From NCBI GenBank assembly GCA_041394325.1, contig JAWKIJ010000001.1, positions 1,922,001-1,986,000 of the forward strand: a stretch of DNA of 64,000 nucleotides, written 5' to 3'. Positions 8,485 to 15,795 of the stretch are shown one piece after another (the first letter of the stretch is position 1; each line of letters starts with the position of its first letter). Source of the DNA: JAWKIJ01 sp041394325 (lineage in GTDB: Bacteria > Actinomycetota > Acidimicrobiia > Acidimicrobiales > Microtrichaceae). Both the position numbers and the translations under genes were made by a program. Below the pieces are notes generated by a model. The model saw nothing but the letters and a program-made list of their open reading frames with translations, made no database searches and was not told the DNA's origin.

Positions 8485-9429
8485 ATGAGCGACGCGATCG
8501 GTGCCTGGAGCGAACGCGAGTTGGTGAGTGTCACGGGGCCCGACGCCGAGTCGTTCCTTCAGGGGCAGCTCAGCCAGGACGTGGCCACGCTCGGTGTCGG
8601 CGGGTCGCGGTGGTCGCTGTTGTTGGAGCCGTCGGGACGCATGGTGGCCCGACTGCGGGTCCACCGGACCGGCGACGAGTCGTTCGTACTGGACGTCACG
8701 GCCGGATGGGGTGGAGTGGTCCGTTCGCGGCTCGACCGGTTCCGCCTTCGGGTGGCGTGTGAGCTCGGCGAGCCGCGTGTGGCGCGGACACTCCTGGTGC
8801 GCGGTGTGCTCGATCCGCCGCAGTCCGGTCACGGGACCCGACTCCGCGGAGTGGCCGGCACGCCGTCGATCGCGTCGACCGGGGGCGAGCCGGTCGGCCT
8901 CGTCGGCTTCGACCTCGTCGACCTCGAAGCCTCGGCCGAGTTCGCTCCACCCGACGGCCTTCGCGTGGACCCCGACCGCGTGGAGGCACTTCGGGTGGCG
9001 GCCGGCGTCCCCGAGATGGATTCGGAGATCGACGACTCGGTCATACCGGCAGAGTTGGGTCCGTGGCTCGTCGAGCAGTCCGTGAGCTGGACGAAGGGGT
9101 GCTACACCGGCCAGGAATTGGTCGCCCGCGTCGACTCGCGGGGTGGCAACGTGCCGCGGCGGCTCCGTCGCCTCCGGGTCGGTACCGTCCCCGTCACGGC
9201 GGGTACCCCGGTGTTCACTCTCGACGGCATCGAGGCGGGGCGGGTCACGTCGGTGGCGGGAGGCGTCGCGTTGGGCTTGCTGGGAAGACGGGTCGGCCAC
9301 GACGACCAGGTGACGGTGATCGGCTCGATAGTGCCCGTCGAGGCGATCGAGCCGATCACCGTGGTGTCCGACGCCGACGGTGTCACCCCGGGGATCGACG
9401 GGCCCGGGCGCGCTCCCGAGGGTCGCTAG
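8485..9429 (+). CDS. ygfZ: YgfZ/GcvT-domain folate-binding protein
   Basis: 314 residues related to the T-protein of glycine cleavage. YgfZ proteins help maintain Fe-S enzymes in a folate-dependent way. The hallmark motif KGCYTGQE is present at about residue 211, preceded by the N-terminal SFLQGQLSQDV that starts the GcvT fold and followed by RLRRLRVG in the C-terminal barrel. Starts at ATG 8485, divergent from the DUF445 gene. The J-domain gene follows 32 bases later. Confidence 0.9.
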   Translation: MSDAIGAWSERELVSVTGPDAESFLQGQLSQDVATLGVGGSRWSLLLEPSGRMVARLRVHRTGDESFVLDVTAGWGGVVRSRLDRFRLRVACELGEPRVARTLLVRGVLDPPQSGHGTRLRGVAGTPSIASTGGEPVGLVGFDLVDLEASAEFAPPDGLRVDPDRVEALRVAAGVPEMDSEIDDSVIPAELGPWLVEQSVSWTKGCYTGQELVARVDSRGGNVPRRLRRLRVGTVPVTAGTPVFTLDGIEAGRVTSVAGGVALGLLGRRVGHDDQVTVIGSIVPVEAIEPITVVSDADGVTPGIDGPGRAPEGR

Positions 9430-9461
9430 CCGCGGATCGACGAAGGAGAACGCGCGACACG

Positions 9462-10109
9462 ATGGCAGGGCATCGCTCCCCGGACTTCTACGAGGTGCTG
9501 GGGGTGGAGCGCGACGCGCCCCGCGAGCGGATCCGTGCGGCGTTCGTCGCCGCAGCCCGTTCGGCACACCCCGACGTCGCCGGGGCGAAGGGTGAGGATC
9601 GGATGCGGAGGCTGTCGGAGGCCTGGGCCGTGCTGGGCGACCCGGCCCGCCGCGGTCGTTACGACGCTCAACTCTCACGGCTCGCTGCCGGCGACGTCCC
9701 GACATGGCGTGGCGGAACGACCAGGGGCTCGGCCGGTGAGGGGGCATCGACGGGCCCCGTGGGCGGGAACGACCCTCGGAACGCCGGGAGGAGGATTCGT
9801 GGTCGCGCCACGATCACCCCACCTGAGGACGTTCCCTTCCGCGCCCGCGGCCTCGACGAGGACGTGCCCGACCCTCGCGACGAGCCCGATGTGTTCGATC
9901 CCGCGACCGCCACGCCGTCGTGGGCGCGGTGGGGCCCGGTCGTGTTGTTGTGCGCGTCGTTCGCGGTGGGCTTCGCCGGTGCGGTACTGCGCCAGGCGCC
10001 GCTCGTCGCGTTGGCGGTGGTGTTGTTCGTGGTCGCCGTCGTCGCGTTCGTCGCCGCCCCGATGCTGATGATGGCCCGGGCCGTGGGCCACGAGCGGCGT
10101 ACTCGGTAG
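9462..10109 (+). CDS. Membrane-anchored J-domain protein
   Basis: 215 residues. The N-terminal J domain (residues 8-68) carries DFYEVLGVERDA and the HPD tripeptide in ARSAHPDVAG, so it should stimulate a DnaK-type ATPase. A charged, Gly-rich linker follows, then two adjacent membrane segments near the C-terminus (WGPVVLLCASFAVGFAGAVL and LVALAVVLFVVAVVAFVAA), which would hold the J domain on the cytoplasmic face. A good Shine-Dalgarno (GAAGGAGAA) lies upstream. The partner chaperone is not in the window. Confidence 0.87.
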   Translation: MAGHRSPDFYEVLGVERDAPRERIRAAFVAAARSAHPDVAGAKGEDRMRRLSEAWAVLGDPARRGRYDAQLSRLAAGDVPTWRGGTTRGSAGEGASTGPVGGNDPRNAGRRIRGRATITPPEDVPFRARGLDEDVPDPRDEPDVFDPATATPSWARWGPVVLLCASFAVGFAGAVLRQAPLVALAVVLFVVAVVAFVAAPMLMMARAVGHERRTR

Positions 10110-10112
10110 GTT
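10107..10112 (+). promoter_or_regulatory. Predicted -10 hexamer of a leaderless trpC promoter
   Basis: TAGGTT ends 6 bases before the trpC ATG. Its first three bases are the TAG stop codon of the preceding J-domain gene. No Shine-Dalgarno is seen. The flanking CGGTAGGTT recurs before trpF. Confidence 0.5.
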
Positions 10113-10118
10113 GCGGGG

Positions 10119-10919
10119 ATGGCCGGCACCTATCTCGATCGCATCGTCGCGTTCCATCGCGCTCGGGCCGCAGCCGACCCCCGATCGTCGGCGGAGATGG
10201 CCGAGCGGCTCGCCATCGAGCGCGAGGGGGTGCCGGCACGGAGGCCGTTCGCCGCGGCCCTGCGTGCCGCCGACCGGCTGAGCGTGATCGCCGAGGTCAA
10301 ACGACGCTCACCGTCCAAAGGGCTCCTGCACGAATCCCTCGACCCCGTGGGCCTCGCGACGGCCTATCGACGGGGCGGCGCGGCAGCGCTCTCGGTGCTC
10401 ACCGACGAGCCGCACTTCGGGGGGTCGTCCACGGACCTCGTAGCCGCGCGCGGCGCAGTCGACCTGCCGGTGCTCCGGAAGGACTTCACGGTCGCAGCCG
10501 TCGACGTCTACGACGCGGCACTCATGGGAGCGGACGCGGTCCTGCTCATCGTGGCCGCCCTTCGCGACGACGAGCTGACGGAGCTGTCGGGACTCGCCGC
10601 CGCCGTGGGTCTGGAGGCTCTCGTCGAGACCCACGACGAGGACGAGGTCGCCCGCGCCGTCGCCGCAACGGGCTCGACCGTGATCGGCGTCAACCAGCGT
10701 GATCTGTTCACCTTCGAAGTGGACCGGGATCGGGCGGTTCGGGTCGCGGCGGCGATCCCCGAGGGCGTGGTGAAGGTGGCGGAGTCGGGGGTCGGCGGCC
10801 CCCGCGATGCCGAGGCCCTCGCCGCCGCCGGTTATGACGCCGTCCTCGTCGGCGAGCACCTGGTGACATCCGAGGACCCCGGCCAATCCATCGCACGGTT
10901 GCGGGTACCGCGCCGGTAG
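10119..10919 (+). CDS. trpC: Indole-3-glycerol-phosphate synthase
   Basis: TIM-barrel enzyme that closes the indole ring in tryptophan synthesis, 266 residues. Active-site and phosphate motifs are clear: VIAEVKRRSPSKG with the catalytic Lys, VLRKDF with the second Lys, and VAESGVGGPRDAEAL. It stands alone, not fused to TrpF. It heads the trpC-F-B-A cluster, about 3.8 kb from trpE, with its own predicted leaderless promoter. trpD and trpG are absent from the window. Confidence 0.97.
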   Translation: MAGTYLDRIVAFHRARAAADPRSSAEMAERLAIEREGVPARRPFAAALRAADRLSVIAEVKRRSPSKGLLHESLDPVGLATAYRRGGAAALSVLTDEPHFGGSSTDLVAARGAVDLPVLRKDFTVAAVDVYDAALMGADAVLLIVAALRDDELTELSGLAAAVGLEALVETHDEDEVARAVAATGSTVIGVNQRDLFTFEVDRDRAVRVAAAIPEGVVKVAESGVGGPRDAEALAAAGYDAVLVGEHLVTSEDPGQSIARLRVPRR

Positions 10920-10922
10920 GTT
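10917..10922 (+). promoter_or_regulatory. Predicted -10 hexamer of a leaderless trpF promoter
   Basis: TAGGTT ends 9 bases before the trpF ATG and begins with the trpC stop codon TAG. The CGGTAGGTT context is the same as before trpC, suggesting internal re-initiation of transcription within the cluster. Confidence 0.4.
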
Positions 10923-10931
10923 CGGTGCCCG

Positions 10932-11627
10932 ATGTGGGTCAAGATCTGCGGGATCACCAACGAGGAGGACGCGCTGTTGTCGGTCGCCCTCGGGGCCGAC
11001 GCGGTCGGTTTCGTGTTCGCTCCCTCGCCCCGGCAGGTCACCGCGTCGACCGCGCGCGACATCGTTCGGCGCCTGCCGCCCGAGATCATGACGGTCGGGG
11101 TGTTTCGGGATCAGGACGCCCGGTTCCTCTCGAGCACGGTGCTCGAAGCGGGGTTGCAGGCGGTGCAACTCCACGGCCACGAGACCCCGGCGATGGCGGC
11201 ATCGATCAACCCGCGTCCGCGCGTGCTGATCGTGGCCGCGGCGGCGGGGACCCCTGCGGTGGAACGGGCCGTCGACTTCGACGCCGACGCGATCCTGTTG
11301 GATGCCGTCGACCCGGGGGGTGGAGCGGTGTTCGACTGGGACCTGGTGGAGGGCATCGATCGTCGTCGGCGCATCATCCTGGCGGGTGGGCTCGACCCCG
11401 ACAACGTCGCCACTGCGATCGGTCGGGTTCGGCCTTGGGGTGTGGACGTGTCGACGGGGGTGGAGGCGTCGCCGGGGCGCAAGGATCCTCGGAAGCTTCG
11501 ATCGTTCATCCGTCGCGCGCTCGATGCCGACACGTCGGCCGGCGCGGGGGATCGACCGGGCTCGGCCCGCGGCGAGGAAGACGGCAGACCCGACGACGGC
11601 CCGTTCGACTGTGAGTACGACACGTGA
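10932..11627 (+). CDS. trpF: Phosphoribosylanthranilate isomerase
   Basis: 231-residue TIM-barrel isomerase. It begins with the family motif WVKICGIT containing the catalytic Cys. It also shows ADAVGFVFAPSPR, QAVQLHGHE, the catalytic Asp region AILLDAVDP, and the phosphate-binding ILAGGLDPDNV. Many actinobacteria have lost trpF and rely on PriA, so its presence defines the wiring of this strain. The last 35 residues are charged and beyond the usual end. The stop overlaps the trpB GTG. Confidence 0.96.
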   Translation: MWVKICGITNEEDALLSVALGADAVGFVFAPSPRQVTASTARDIVRRLPPEIMTVGVFRDQDARFLSSTVLEAGLQAVQLHGHETPAMAASINPRPRVLIVAAAAGTPAVERAVDFDADAILLDAVDPGGGAVFDWDLVEGIDRRRRIILAGGLDPDNVATAIGRVRPWGVDVSTGVEASPGRKDPRKLRSFIRRALDADTSAGAGDRPGSARGEEDGRPDDGPFDCEYDT

Positions 11628-12904
11628 ACGACGACCAACACGGCCCGACCTCGTTGGGACGACCCGAGGCCGGACGGTTCGGGGACTTCGGCGGTCGCGT
11701 CGTCCCCGAGACGCTCGTCCCGGCCTGTGAGGAGTTGGAACGCGCCTTCGACGGGGCGTGGGCCGACCCGGCATTCCACGCGGAGCTCGACCATCTGCTG
11801 TCGAGCTACGCCGGCCGCCCCTCCCCGCTGACCGAATGCGAACGGTTGGGTGCGGAGTTGGGCTGTCGCGTGTGGTTGAAGCGCGAGGATCTGAACCACA
11901 CGGGCTCGCACAAGATCAACAACGTGTTGGGTCAGGCGCTGCTGGCCCGGCGCATGGGCAAGACCCGCCTGGTCGCGGAGACCGGTGCGGGCCAGCACGG
12001 TGTGGCCACCGCAACCGCCGCCGCGCTGCTGGGCATGGAGTGTTGCGTCTACATGGGCGAGGTCGACATGGCCCGTCAGGAACTCAACGTGTTCCGGATG
12101 CGCCTACTCGGCGCCGAGGTGCGGCCGGCGTGTTCGGGGAGCCGAACCCTGAAGGACGCTGTCAACGAGGCGATGCGTGACTGGGTCGCGACAGTGGGCG
12201 ACACCCACTACTGCCTGGGCTCCGCGATGGGACCGCATCCCTATCCGTACCTGGTTCGCGAACTGCACCGGGTGATCGGAATCGAGGCTGCTCAGCAGTT
12301 CGACGCGGCGTCGGGTGGCCCGCCCGACTACGTGGTGGCATGTGTGGGTGGCGGCTCCAACGCCATCGGCCTGTTCAGCGGCTTCGTCGACACCTCCGCC
12401 CGCCTCGTCGGAGTGGAGCCCGCCGGAGGAGCTGCGGTGGGGCGGGGCGTACCGGGCGTCGTACACGGGATGCGGTCCTACCTGATGCAGGACGAGTTCG
12501 GTCAGGTCCTGGAGGCGCACTCGATCTCCGCGGGGCTCGACTATCCCGGTGTGGGCCCCGAGCACGCCCATCTCGCTGCGACCGGTCGGGCCGTGTACGA
12601 GTCGGTGACCGACGAGGAGGTCGTCGACGCCTTCACCCTGCTGAGCCGCACCGAGGGGATCATCCCGGCACTCGAGTCGGCCCACGCCCTCGCCTGGTTG
12701 TCACGCGAACGTGATCGGGTCGCCGGTTCGACCGTGGTCGTGAACCTCTCGGGCCGCGGTGACAAGGACGTCGCACAGATGATGGAGCGGCTCGGCGTCG
12801 ACGTCGGTGGCGTCGCCACGGACCCCACGGGTGCCGATCCCGCGGCACCCGATCGAGCGGCGCCCGATCCGGTGCCCGCGGATCCGACGGAGCGTCGGCG
12901 ATGA
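11624..12904 (+). CDS. trpB: Tryptophan synthase beta chain
   Basis: 426 residues. Condenses indole with serine using PLP. The PLP lysine is K97 in NHTGSHKINN, followed by AETGAGQHGVATA and the phosphate cup CVGGGSNAIG. The family C-terminus NLSGRGDKDV is followed by an unusual Ala/Asp/Pro-rich tail of about 35 residues not needed for catalysis. The GTG start overlaps the trpF stop (GTGA), and the stop overlaps the trpA ATG (ATGA), which fits stoichiometric synthesis of the alpha-beta complex. Confidence 0.97.
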   Translation: MNDDQHGPTSLGRPEAGRFGDFGGRVVPETLVPACEELERAFDGAWADPAFHAELDHLLSSYAGRPSPLTECERLGAELGCRVWLKREDLNHTGSHKINNVLGQALLARRMGKTRLVAETGAGQHGVATATAAALLGMECCVYMGEVDMARQELNVFRMRLLGAEVRPACSGSRTLKDAVNEAMRDWVATVGDTHYCLGSAMGPHPYPYLVRELHRVIGIEAAQQFDAASGGPPDYVVACVGGGSNAIGLFSGFVDTSARLVGVEPAGGAAVGRGVPGVVHGMRSYLMQDEFGQVLEAHSISAGLDYPGVGPEHAHLAATGRAVYESVTDEEVVDAFTLLSRTEGIIPALESAHALAWLSRERDRVAGSTVVVNLSGRGDKDVAQMMERLGVDVGGVATDPTGADPAAPDRAAPDPVPADPTERRR

Positions 12905-13683
12905 GCTTCGGGCGTCTCGAAACCCAGTTGCGATCGCGTCGGATGCTCGGGGTGAAGAGCCTTGTCGTGTACCTCACCGGTGGGTTGGGCGACTGGATCC
13001 CGATGGTTCGGGCCGCCGCCGCGGCAGGGGCCGACGCGATCGAGGTGGGGATCCCGTTCAGCGATCCGGTCATGGACGGCCCGGTCATCCAGGAGGCCTC
13101 CGAACGCGCGCTGGCCGCCGGCGCGAACCCCGCGTCGATCCTCGACGGTTGCGCCCGTCTCGACGCCGGGGTTCCCGTCGCGGTGATGACCTACTACAAC
13201 CTGGTGGATCACTTCGGGTTGCGACGCTTTGCGGCGACCGCGGTGTCGTCGGGCGTGAGTGCCGCGATCCTGCCCGATCTGCCGCTGGAGGAGTCTGGCC
13301 CGTGGTGTGAGGTGGCCGACGCCGAGGGGATCGAGACGGTGTTGTTGGCCGCCCCGACCGGTTCGGACGAGCGGTTGTCCAGGGTGAGCGCCAGGTCCCG
13401 TGGCTTCGTCTACGGCGTGGGGTTGCTGGGTGTCACCGGCGAGCGGGCGACGCTCGCCTCCTCGGCGACCGAGATCGCCCGCCGGCTGAAGGCGATCACC
13501 GACCGACCGGTACTCGTGGGAGTGGGTATCTCCACACCCGCGCAGGCTGCCGAGGCGTGCCGTGTCGCGGACGGCGTCGTCGTGGGATCGGCCGTGGTGC
13601 GGCGGGCGATGGAGACCGGCAGTGCAGCCGCTGTCGGCGAACTCGTCGGCGAGTTCCGCGCGGCGCTCGACGCCGACCGCTGA
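12901..13683 (+). CDS. trpA: Tryptophan synthase alpha chain
   Basis: 260-residue TIM barrel that cleaves indole-3-glycerol phosphate and channels indole to TrpB. The catalytic Glu lies in ADAIEVGIPFSDPVMDGPVIQ and the catalytic Asp in AAILPDLPLEE. The phosphate loop GVGISTPAQA and VVGSAVV are present. It is the last gene of the trp cluster; the following 124 bases carry the HU promoter region. Confidence 0.97.
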   Translation: MSFGRLETQLRSRRMLGVKSLVVYLTGGLGDWIPMVRAAAAAGADAIEVGIPFSDPVMDGPVIQEASERALAAGANPASILDGCARLDAGVPVAVMTYYNLVDHFGLRRFAATAVSSGVSAAILPDLPLEESGPWCEVADAEGIETVLLAAPTGSDERLSRVSARSRGFVYGVGLLGVTGERATLASSATEIARRLKAITDRPVLVGVGISTPAQAAEACRVADGVVVGSAVVRRAMETGSAAAVGELVGEFRAALDADR

Positions 13684-13807
13684 TCGTCATCGCCGAAAAC
13701 CCCGGATTTCCGCGGTTCTGTGGTTAGGGTTACACCGTTGTAACTCCCTTGCAACGAGAACGCAGCGGACCGTGTGCCGTCTGCACGACCACGGAGGCAC
13801 TCCAACC
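13684..13807 (+). promoter_or_regulatory. HU promoter region with inverted repeat
   Basis: A TAGGGT hexamer at 13725-13730 is a likely -10. It overlaps a perfect inverted repeat, GTTACA-CCGT-TGTAAC, at 13729-13744, positioned at the predicted transcription start and so a candidate operator. The leader of about 70 bases ends with a good Shine-Dalgarno (GGAGG at 13793-13797). Confidence 0.4.
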
Positions 13808-14104
13808 ATGAACAAGACCGAACTCGTCGAGACGATCGCCGTGCGGACCGATCTGTCGAAGAAGGACGTCGACGCCGTCCTCGGTGCGTTCTGGGACATC
13901 GTCGCCCAGACCGTCGCCAAGGGGAAGGACTCCGTCACGATCCCCGGCTGGATCAAGTTCGAGCGTGTCGAGCGCAGCGCCCGCACCGGTCGCAACCCTC
14001 AGACCGGCGAGACCATCAAGGTCCCCAAGTCCAAGGCGGTCAAGGTGACTGCGGGCGCGACCCTCAAGGCGATCGCGAAGGGCACCAAGCCGGCACCGAA
14101 GTGA
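13808..14104 (+). CDS. HU-family DNA-binding protein
   Basis: 98-residue nucleoid protein. It starts MNKTELVETIA and carries the DNA-clamping arm with GRNPQTGETIKVPKSKAVKVTAG, the signature of HU. It ends soon after, so it lacks the long Lys/Ala-rich tail of mycobacterial HupB. A strong Shine-Dalgarno is present. It is monocistronic: its own promoter lies upstream and a 43-base palindrome follows it. Confidence 0.95.
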   Translation: MNKTELVETIAVRTDLSKKDVDAVLGAFWDIVAQTVAKGKDSVTIPGWIKFERVERSARTGRNPQTGETIKVPKSKAVKVTAGATLKAIAKGTKPAPK

Positions 14105-14138
14105 GTCGTCGGCGTGCGGTGCGCGCCGACCTCGAAGT

Positions 14139-14181
14139 CGACATGTGGGGACGACCGCGACGCGGTCGTCCCCACATGTCG
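14139..14181 (+). terminator. 43-base near-perfect palindrome after the HU gene
   Basis: Arms 14139-14159 and 14161-14181 are perfect reverse complements (21 of 21) around a single base. It lies 35 bases after the HU stop and 41 bases before the next predicted -10. It would form a very stable hairpin, but there is no T-run, as in many high-GC terminators. Function as a terminator is inferred. Confidence 0.6.
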
Positions 14182-14222
14182 TTCACGGGGGCATCTCCGG
14201 GATCGCGGGACCGACGGGGCGC

Positions 14223-14228
14223 TACGGT
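14223..14228 (+). promoter_or_regulatory. Predicted -10 hexamer of a leaderless prxQ promoter
   Basis: TACGGT ends 7 bases before the ATG of the peroxiredoxin gene, with no Shine-Dalgarno. Confidence 0.5.
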
Positions 14229-14235
14229 CGGTCCG

Positions 14236-14697
14236 ATGACGAATCCACCTGCGACCGGCGACCCCGCTCCCGAGATCGAACTCCTCGACCAGCACGAGGA
14301 TGAGTTCTCGTTGTCGGCACAACGCGGCAACCACGTCCTCGTCTACTTCTATCCCAAGGCCGATACACCGGGCTGCACTACCCAGGCCTGCGGTCTCCGC
14401 GATATTTCGAACGAGGTCGGTGACACGTTGATCGTGGGGATCAGCCCCGATGCACCCCCCAAGCTCGCCAGGTTCGACGACAAGTACGGCCTCGGCTTCA
14501 CACTGCTGTCCGATCCCGACCACGAGGTCGCCGAGCTCTACGGTGTGTGGGGCACCAAGAAGCTCTACGGCCGGGAGTACATGGGTGTCATCCGCTCGGC
14601 GTTCCTGGTCGCGCCCGACGGTTCGATTGCCGAGTCGTGGCCGAAGATCTCCCCCAAGGACACCCCCAAGAAGCTGCTCGCGGCGCTGCGGCGCTAG
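14236..14697 (+). CDS. Peroxiredoxin of the BCP/PrxQ type
   Basis: 153 residues, thioredoxin fold. Reduces hydrogen peroxide and organic peroxides. The peroxidatic Cys is C47 in ADTPGCTTQACGLRD, and the resolving Cys is C52, five residues on, the arrangement of atypical two-Cys PrxQ. YFYPKADTPGC and the later GVIRSAFLVAPDG are family motifs. The ATG at 14236 is favoured by the leaderless promoter and because the upstream frame crosses the palindrome. Confidence 0.93.
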   Translation: MTNPPATGDPAPEIELLDQHEDEFSLSAQRGNHVLVYFYPKADTPGCTTQACGLRDISNEVGDTLIVGISPDAPPKLARFDDKYGLGFTLLSDPDHEVAELYGVWGTKKLYGREYMGVIRSAFLVAPDGSIAESWPKISPKDTPKKLLAALRR

Positions 14698-14732
14698 CCG
14701 CGACCGTGAGGTCGAGGGTGGTGCGGGGACGG

Positions 14733-14855
14733 TCAGGAGCGGTTCTTGGCGAATGCCCGCTCGCGGAGGTATGCGATCACCGCCACCACCGCTCCGGCCA
14801 CCAGTAACCTTCCCGCCCAACGGCGAGCGGGGGAGGAGCCTGCGTCAAGGGTCAT
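14733..14855 (-). CDS. Putative 40-residue membrane protein
   Basis: A short frame encoding MTLDAGSSPARRWAGRLLVA and continuing through a hydrophobic stretch to LRERAFAKNRS. One predicted membrane helix (about residues 17-30) lies between Arg-rich ends, the look of a small inner-membrane protein. It fills the gap between prxQ and tRNA-Leu on the opposite strand. No homologue is recognised; chance is possible in GC-rich DNA. Confidence 0.4.
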   Translation of the reverse strand: MTLDAGSSPARRWAGRLLVAGAVVAVIAYLRERAFAKNRS

Positions 14856-14880
14856 CGGCCCGACGCTACGCTGTCGCCGC

Positions 14881-14963
14881 GCCCGGGTGGCGGAATGGCA
14901 GACGCGGCGGACTCAAAATCCGCTGTCCGAGAGGGCGTGTGGGTTCGAATCCCACCCCGGGCA
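14881..14963 (+). tRNA. tRNA-Leu (anticodon CAA)
   Basis: Acceptor stem GCCCGGG pairs with CCCGGGC. The Leu-type D arm (TGGCGGAATGGCAGACGC), anticodon stem GCGGA/TCCGC with loop CTCAAAA (anticodon CAA, reads UUG), long class II variable arm and T arm GGGTTCGAATCCC are all visible. The CCA end is not encoded. Confidence 0.96.
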
Positions 14964-15115
14964 CCCGCCACCGCCGACGGCTCCCGCACCGGTTGGCGGC
15001 GGTATCGCCGAACGGGCACAATGCGGCAGCGAACGTGTTCGCTGCTTCTGTCGTCGGTACCGGTGGGTGAGCTCGGGCTCGGTCGGCGACAGGGGACATC
15101 GCTGATTGGGGGCCC

Positions 15116-15433
15116 GTGCCGGAATCGAAGTTCGTGACCGTGTCGCGGGTGATCGACGACAAGGAAACCCGAGTCGCGGTGACGGGGGAACTCGACCATG
15201 AGGCAGGACCGCAACTGCGTCGGATTCTCGTCGCCGCGATCGTCGCGGGCCGCACCATCCGCCTCGACCTCTCGAAGGTCACCTTCGTCGATTCCGAAGG
15301 CATCAAGGCGCTCTACGATGCGGCCGACGTCGCCCTCAACTACAAGGTGCACCTGATCGTCGACCATGCCACCAGGACGGTGACGCGGCTGTTGCAGGCC
15401 TTCGGCCTAGACCGGCTGATCGACCGCGACTGA
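15116..15433 (+). CDS. STAS-domain anti-anti-sigma factor-like protein
   Basis: 105 residues forming a single STAS domain. The conserved phosphorylatable serine is in FVDSEGIKAL, and VTGELDHEAGPQL forms the first strand-helix. Such proteins release sigma factors by binding anti-sigma kinases when dephosphorylated. No anti-sigma kinase or sigma gene is adjacent. GTG start at 15116; no Shine-Dalgarno is obvious. Confidence 0.85.
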   Translation: MPESKFVTVSRVIDDKETRVAVTGELDHEAGPQLRRILVAAIVAGRTIRLDLSKVTFVDSEGIKALYDAADVALNYKVHLIVDHATRTVTRLLQAFGLDRLIDRD

Positions 15434-15513
15434 CGGCTCGACCGCGACGGAGGGACGGAATCGGCGGGGACGGGCCTTCGCGCGCCTCGCGCCGGCCGCG
15501 CGACACTGCCTGC

Positions 15514-15795
15514 ATGTCCTTCCTGCTCCAACGTCGTCTGCGATCGGTCGCCAGGCGCCTCGCCGCCGCACGGGCGGACCTTGCGGTCACCGAGGAGCAA
15601 CTCGTCCAACTCGCCGAGGACGCGGACTTCTCCTCGGTGGACGCGCTCGTCCGCGACGAACCGGCCGCGGGCCTCGACGCGACGGAGGCCAGGCGTCATC
15701 ATCAGGCGATGCTGGCGCACCGTCAGGACCTGACCGGGCGCATCGAAAGGCTGGAACGCCAACAGGACGAGTTGCTCGACCGTTGGAAACGGTGA
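15514..15795 (+). CDS. Small coiled-coil protein of unknown function
   Basis: 93 residues, highly charged. Helical heptads are visible at the N-terminus (RRLRSVARRLAAARADLAVTE) and C-terminus (LTGRIERLERQQDELLDRW), separated by an acidic loop. It may act as an adaptor or small structural protein; I recognise no family. Its TGA stop overlaps the ATG of the ANTAR regulator (TGATG), so the two are translationally coupled and probably functionally linked. Confidence 0.7.
   Translation: MSFLLQRRLRSVARRLAAARADLAVTEEQLVQLAEDADFSSVDALVRDEPAAGLDATEARRHHQAMLAHRQDLTGRIERLERQQDELLDRWKR

Noticed and set aside
8470..9747. Upstream extension of the minus-strand DUF445 frame to 866 codons
   Set aside because: The extension is antisense to ygfZ and the J-domain gene; the DUF445 protein has a good ATG at 8469.
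14139..14181. Palindrome considered as a mobile-element end or attachment site
   Set aside because: No transposase, integrase or target duplication lies nearby; its place after HU fits a terminator better.
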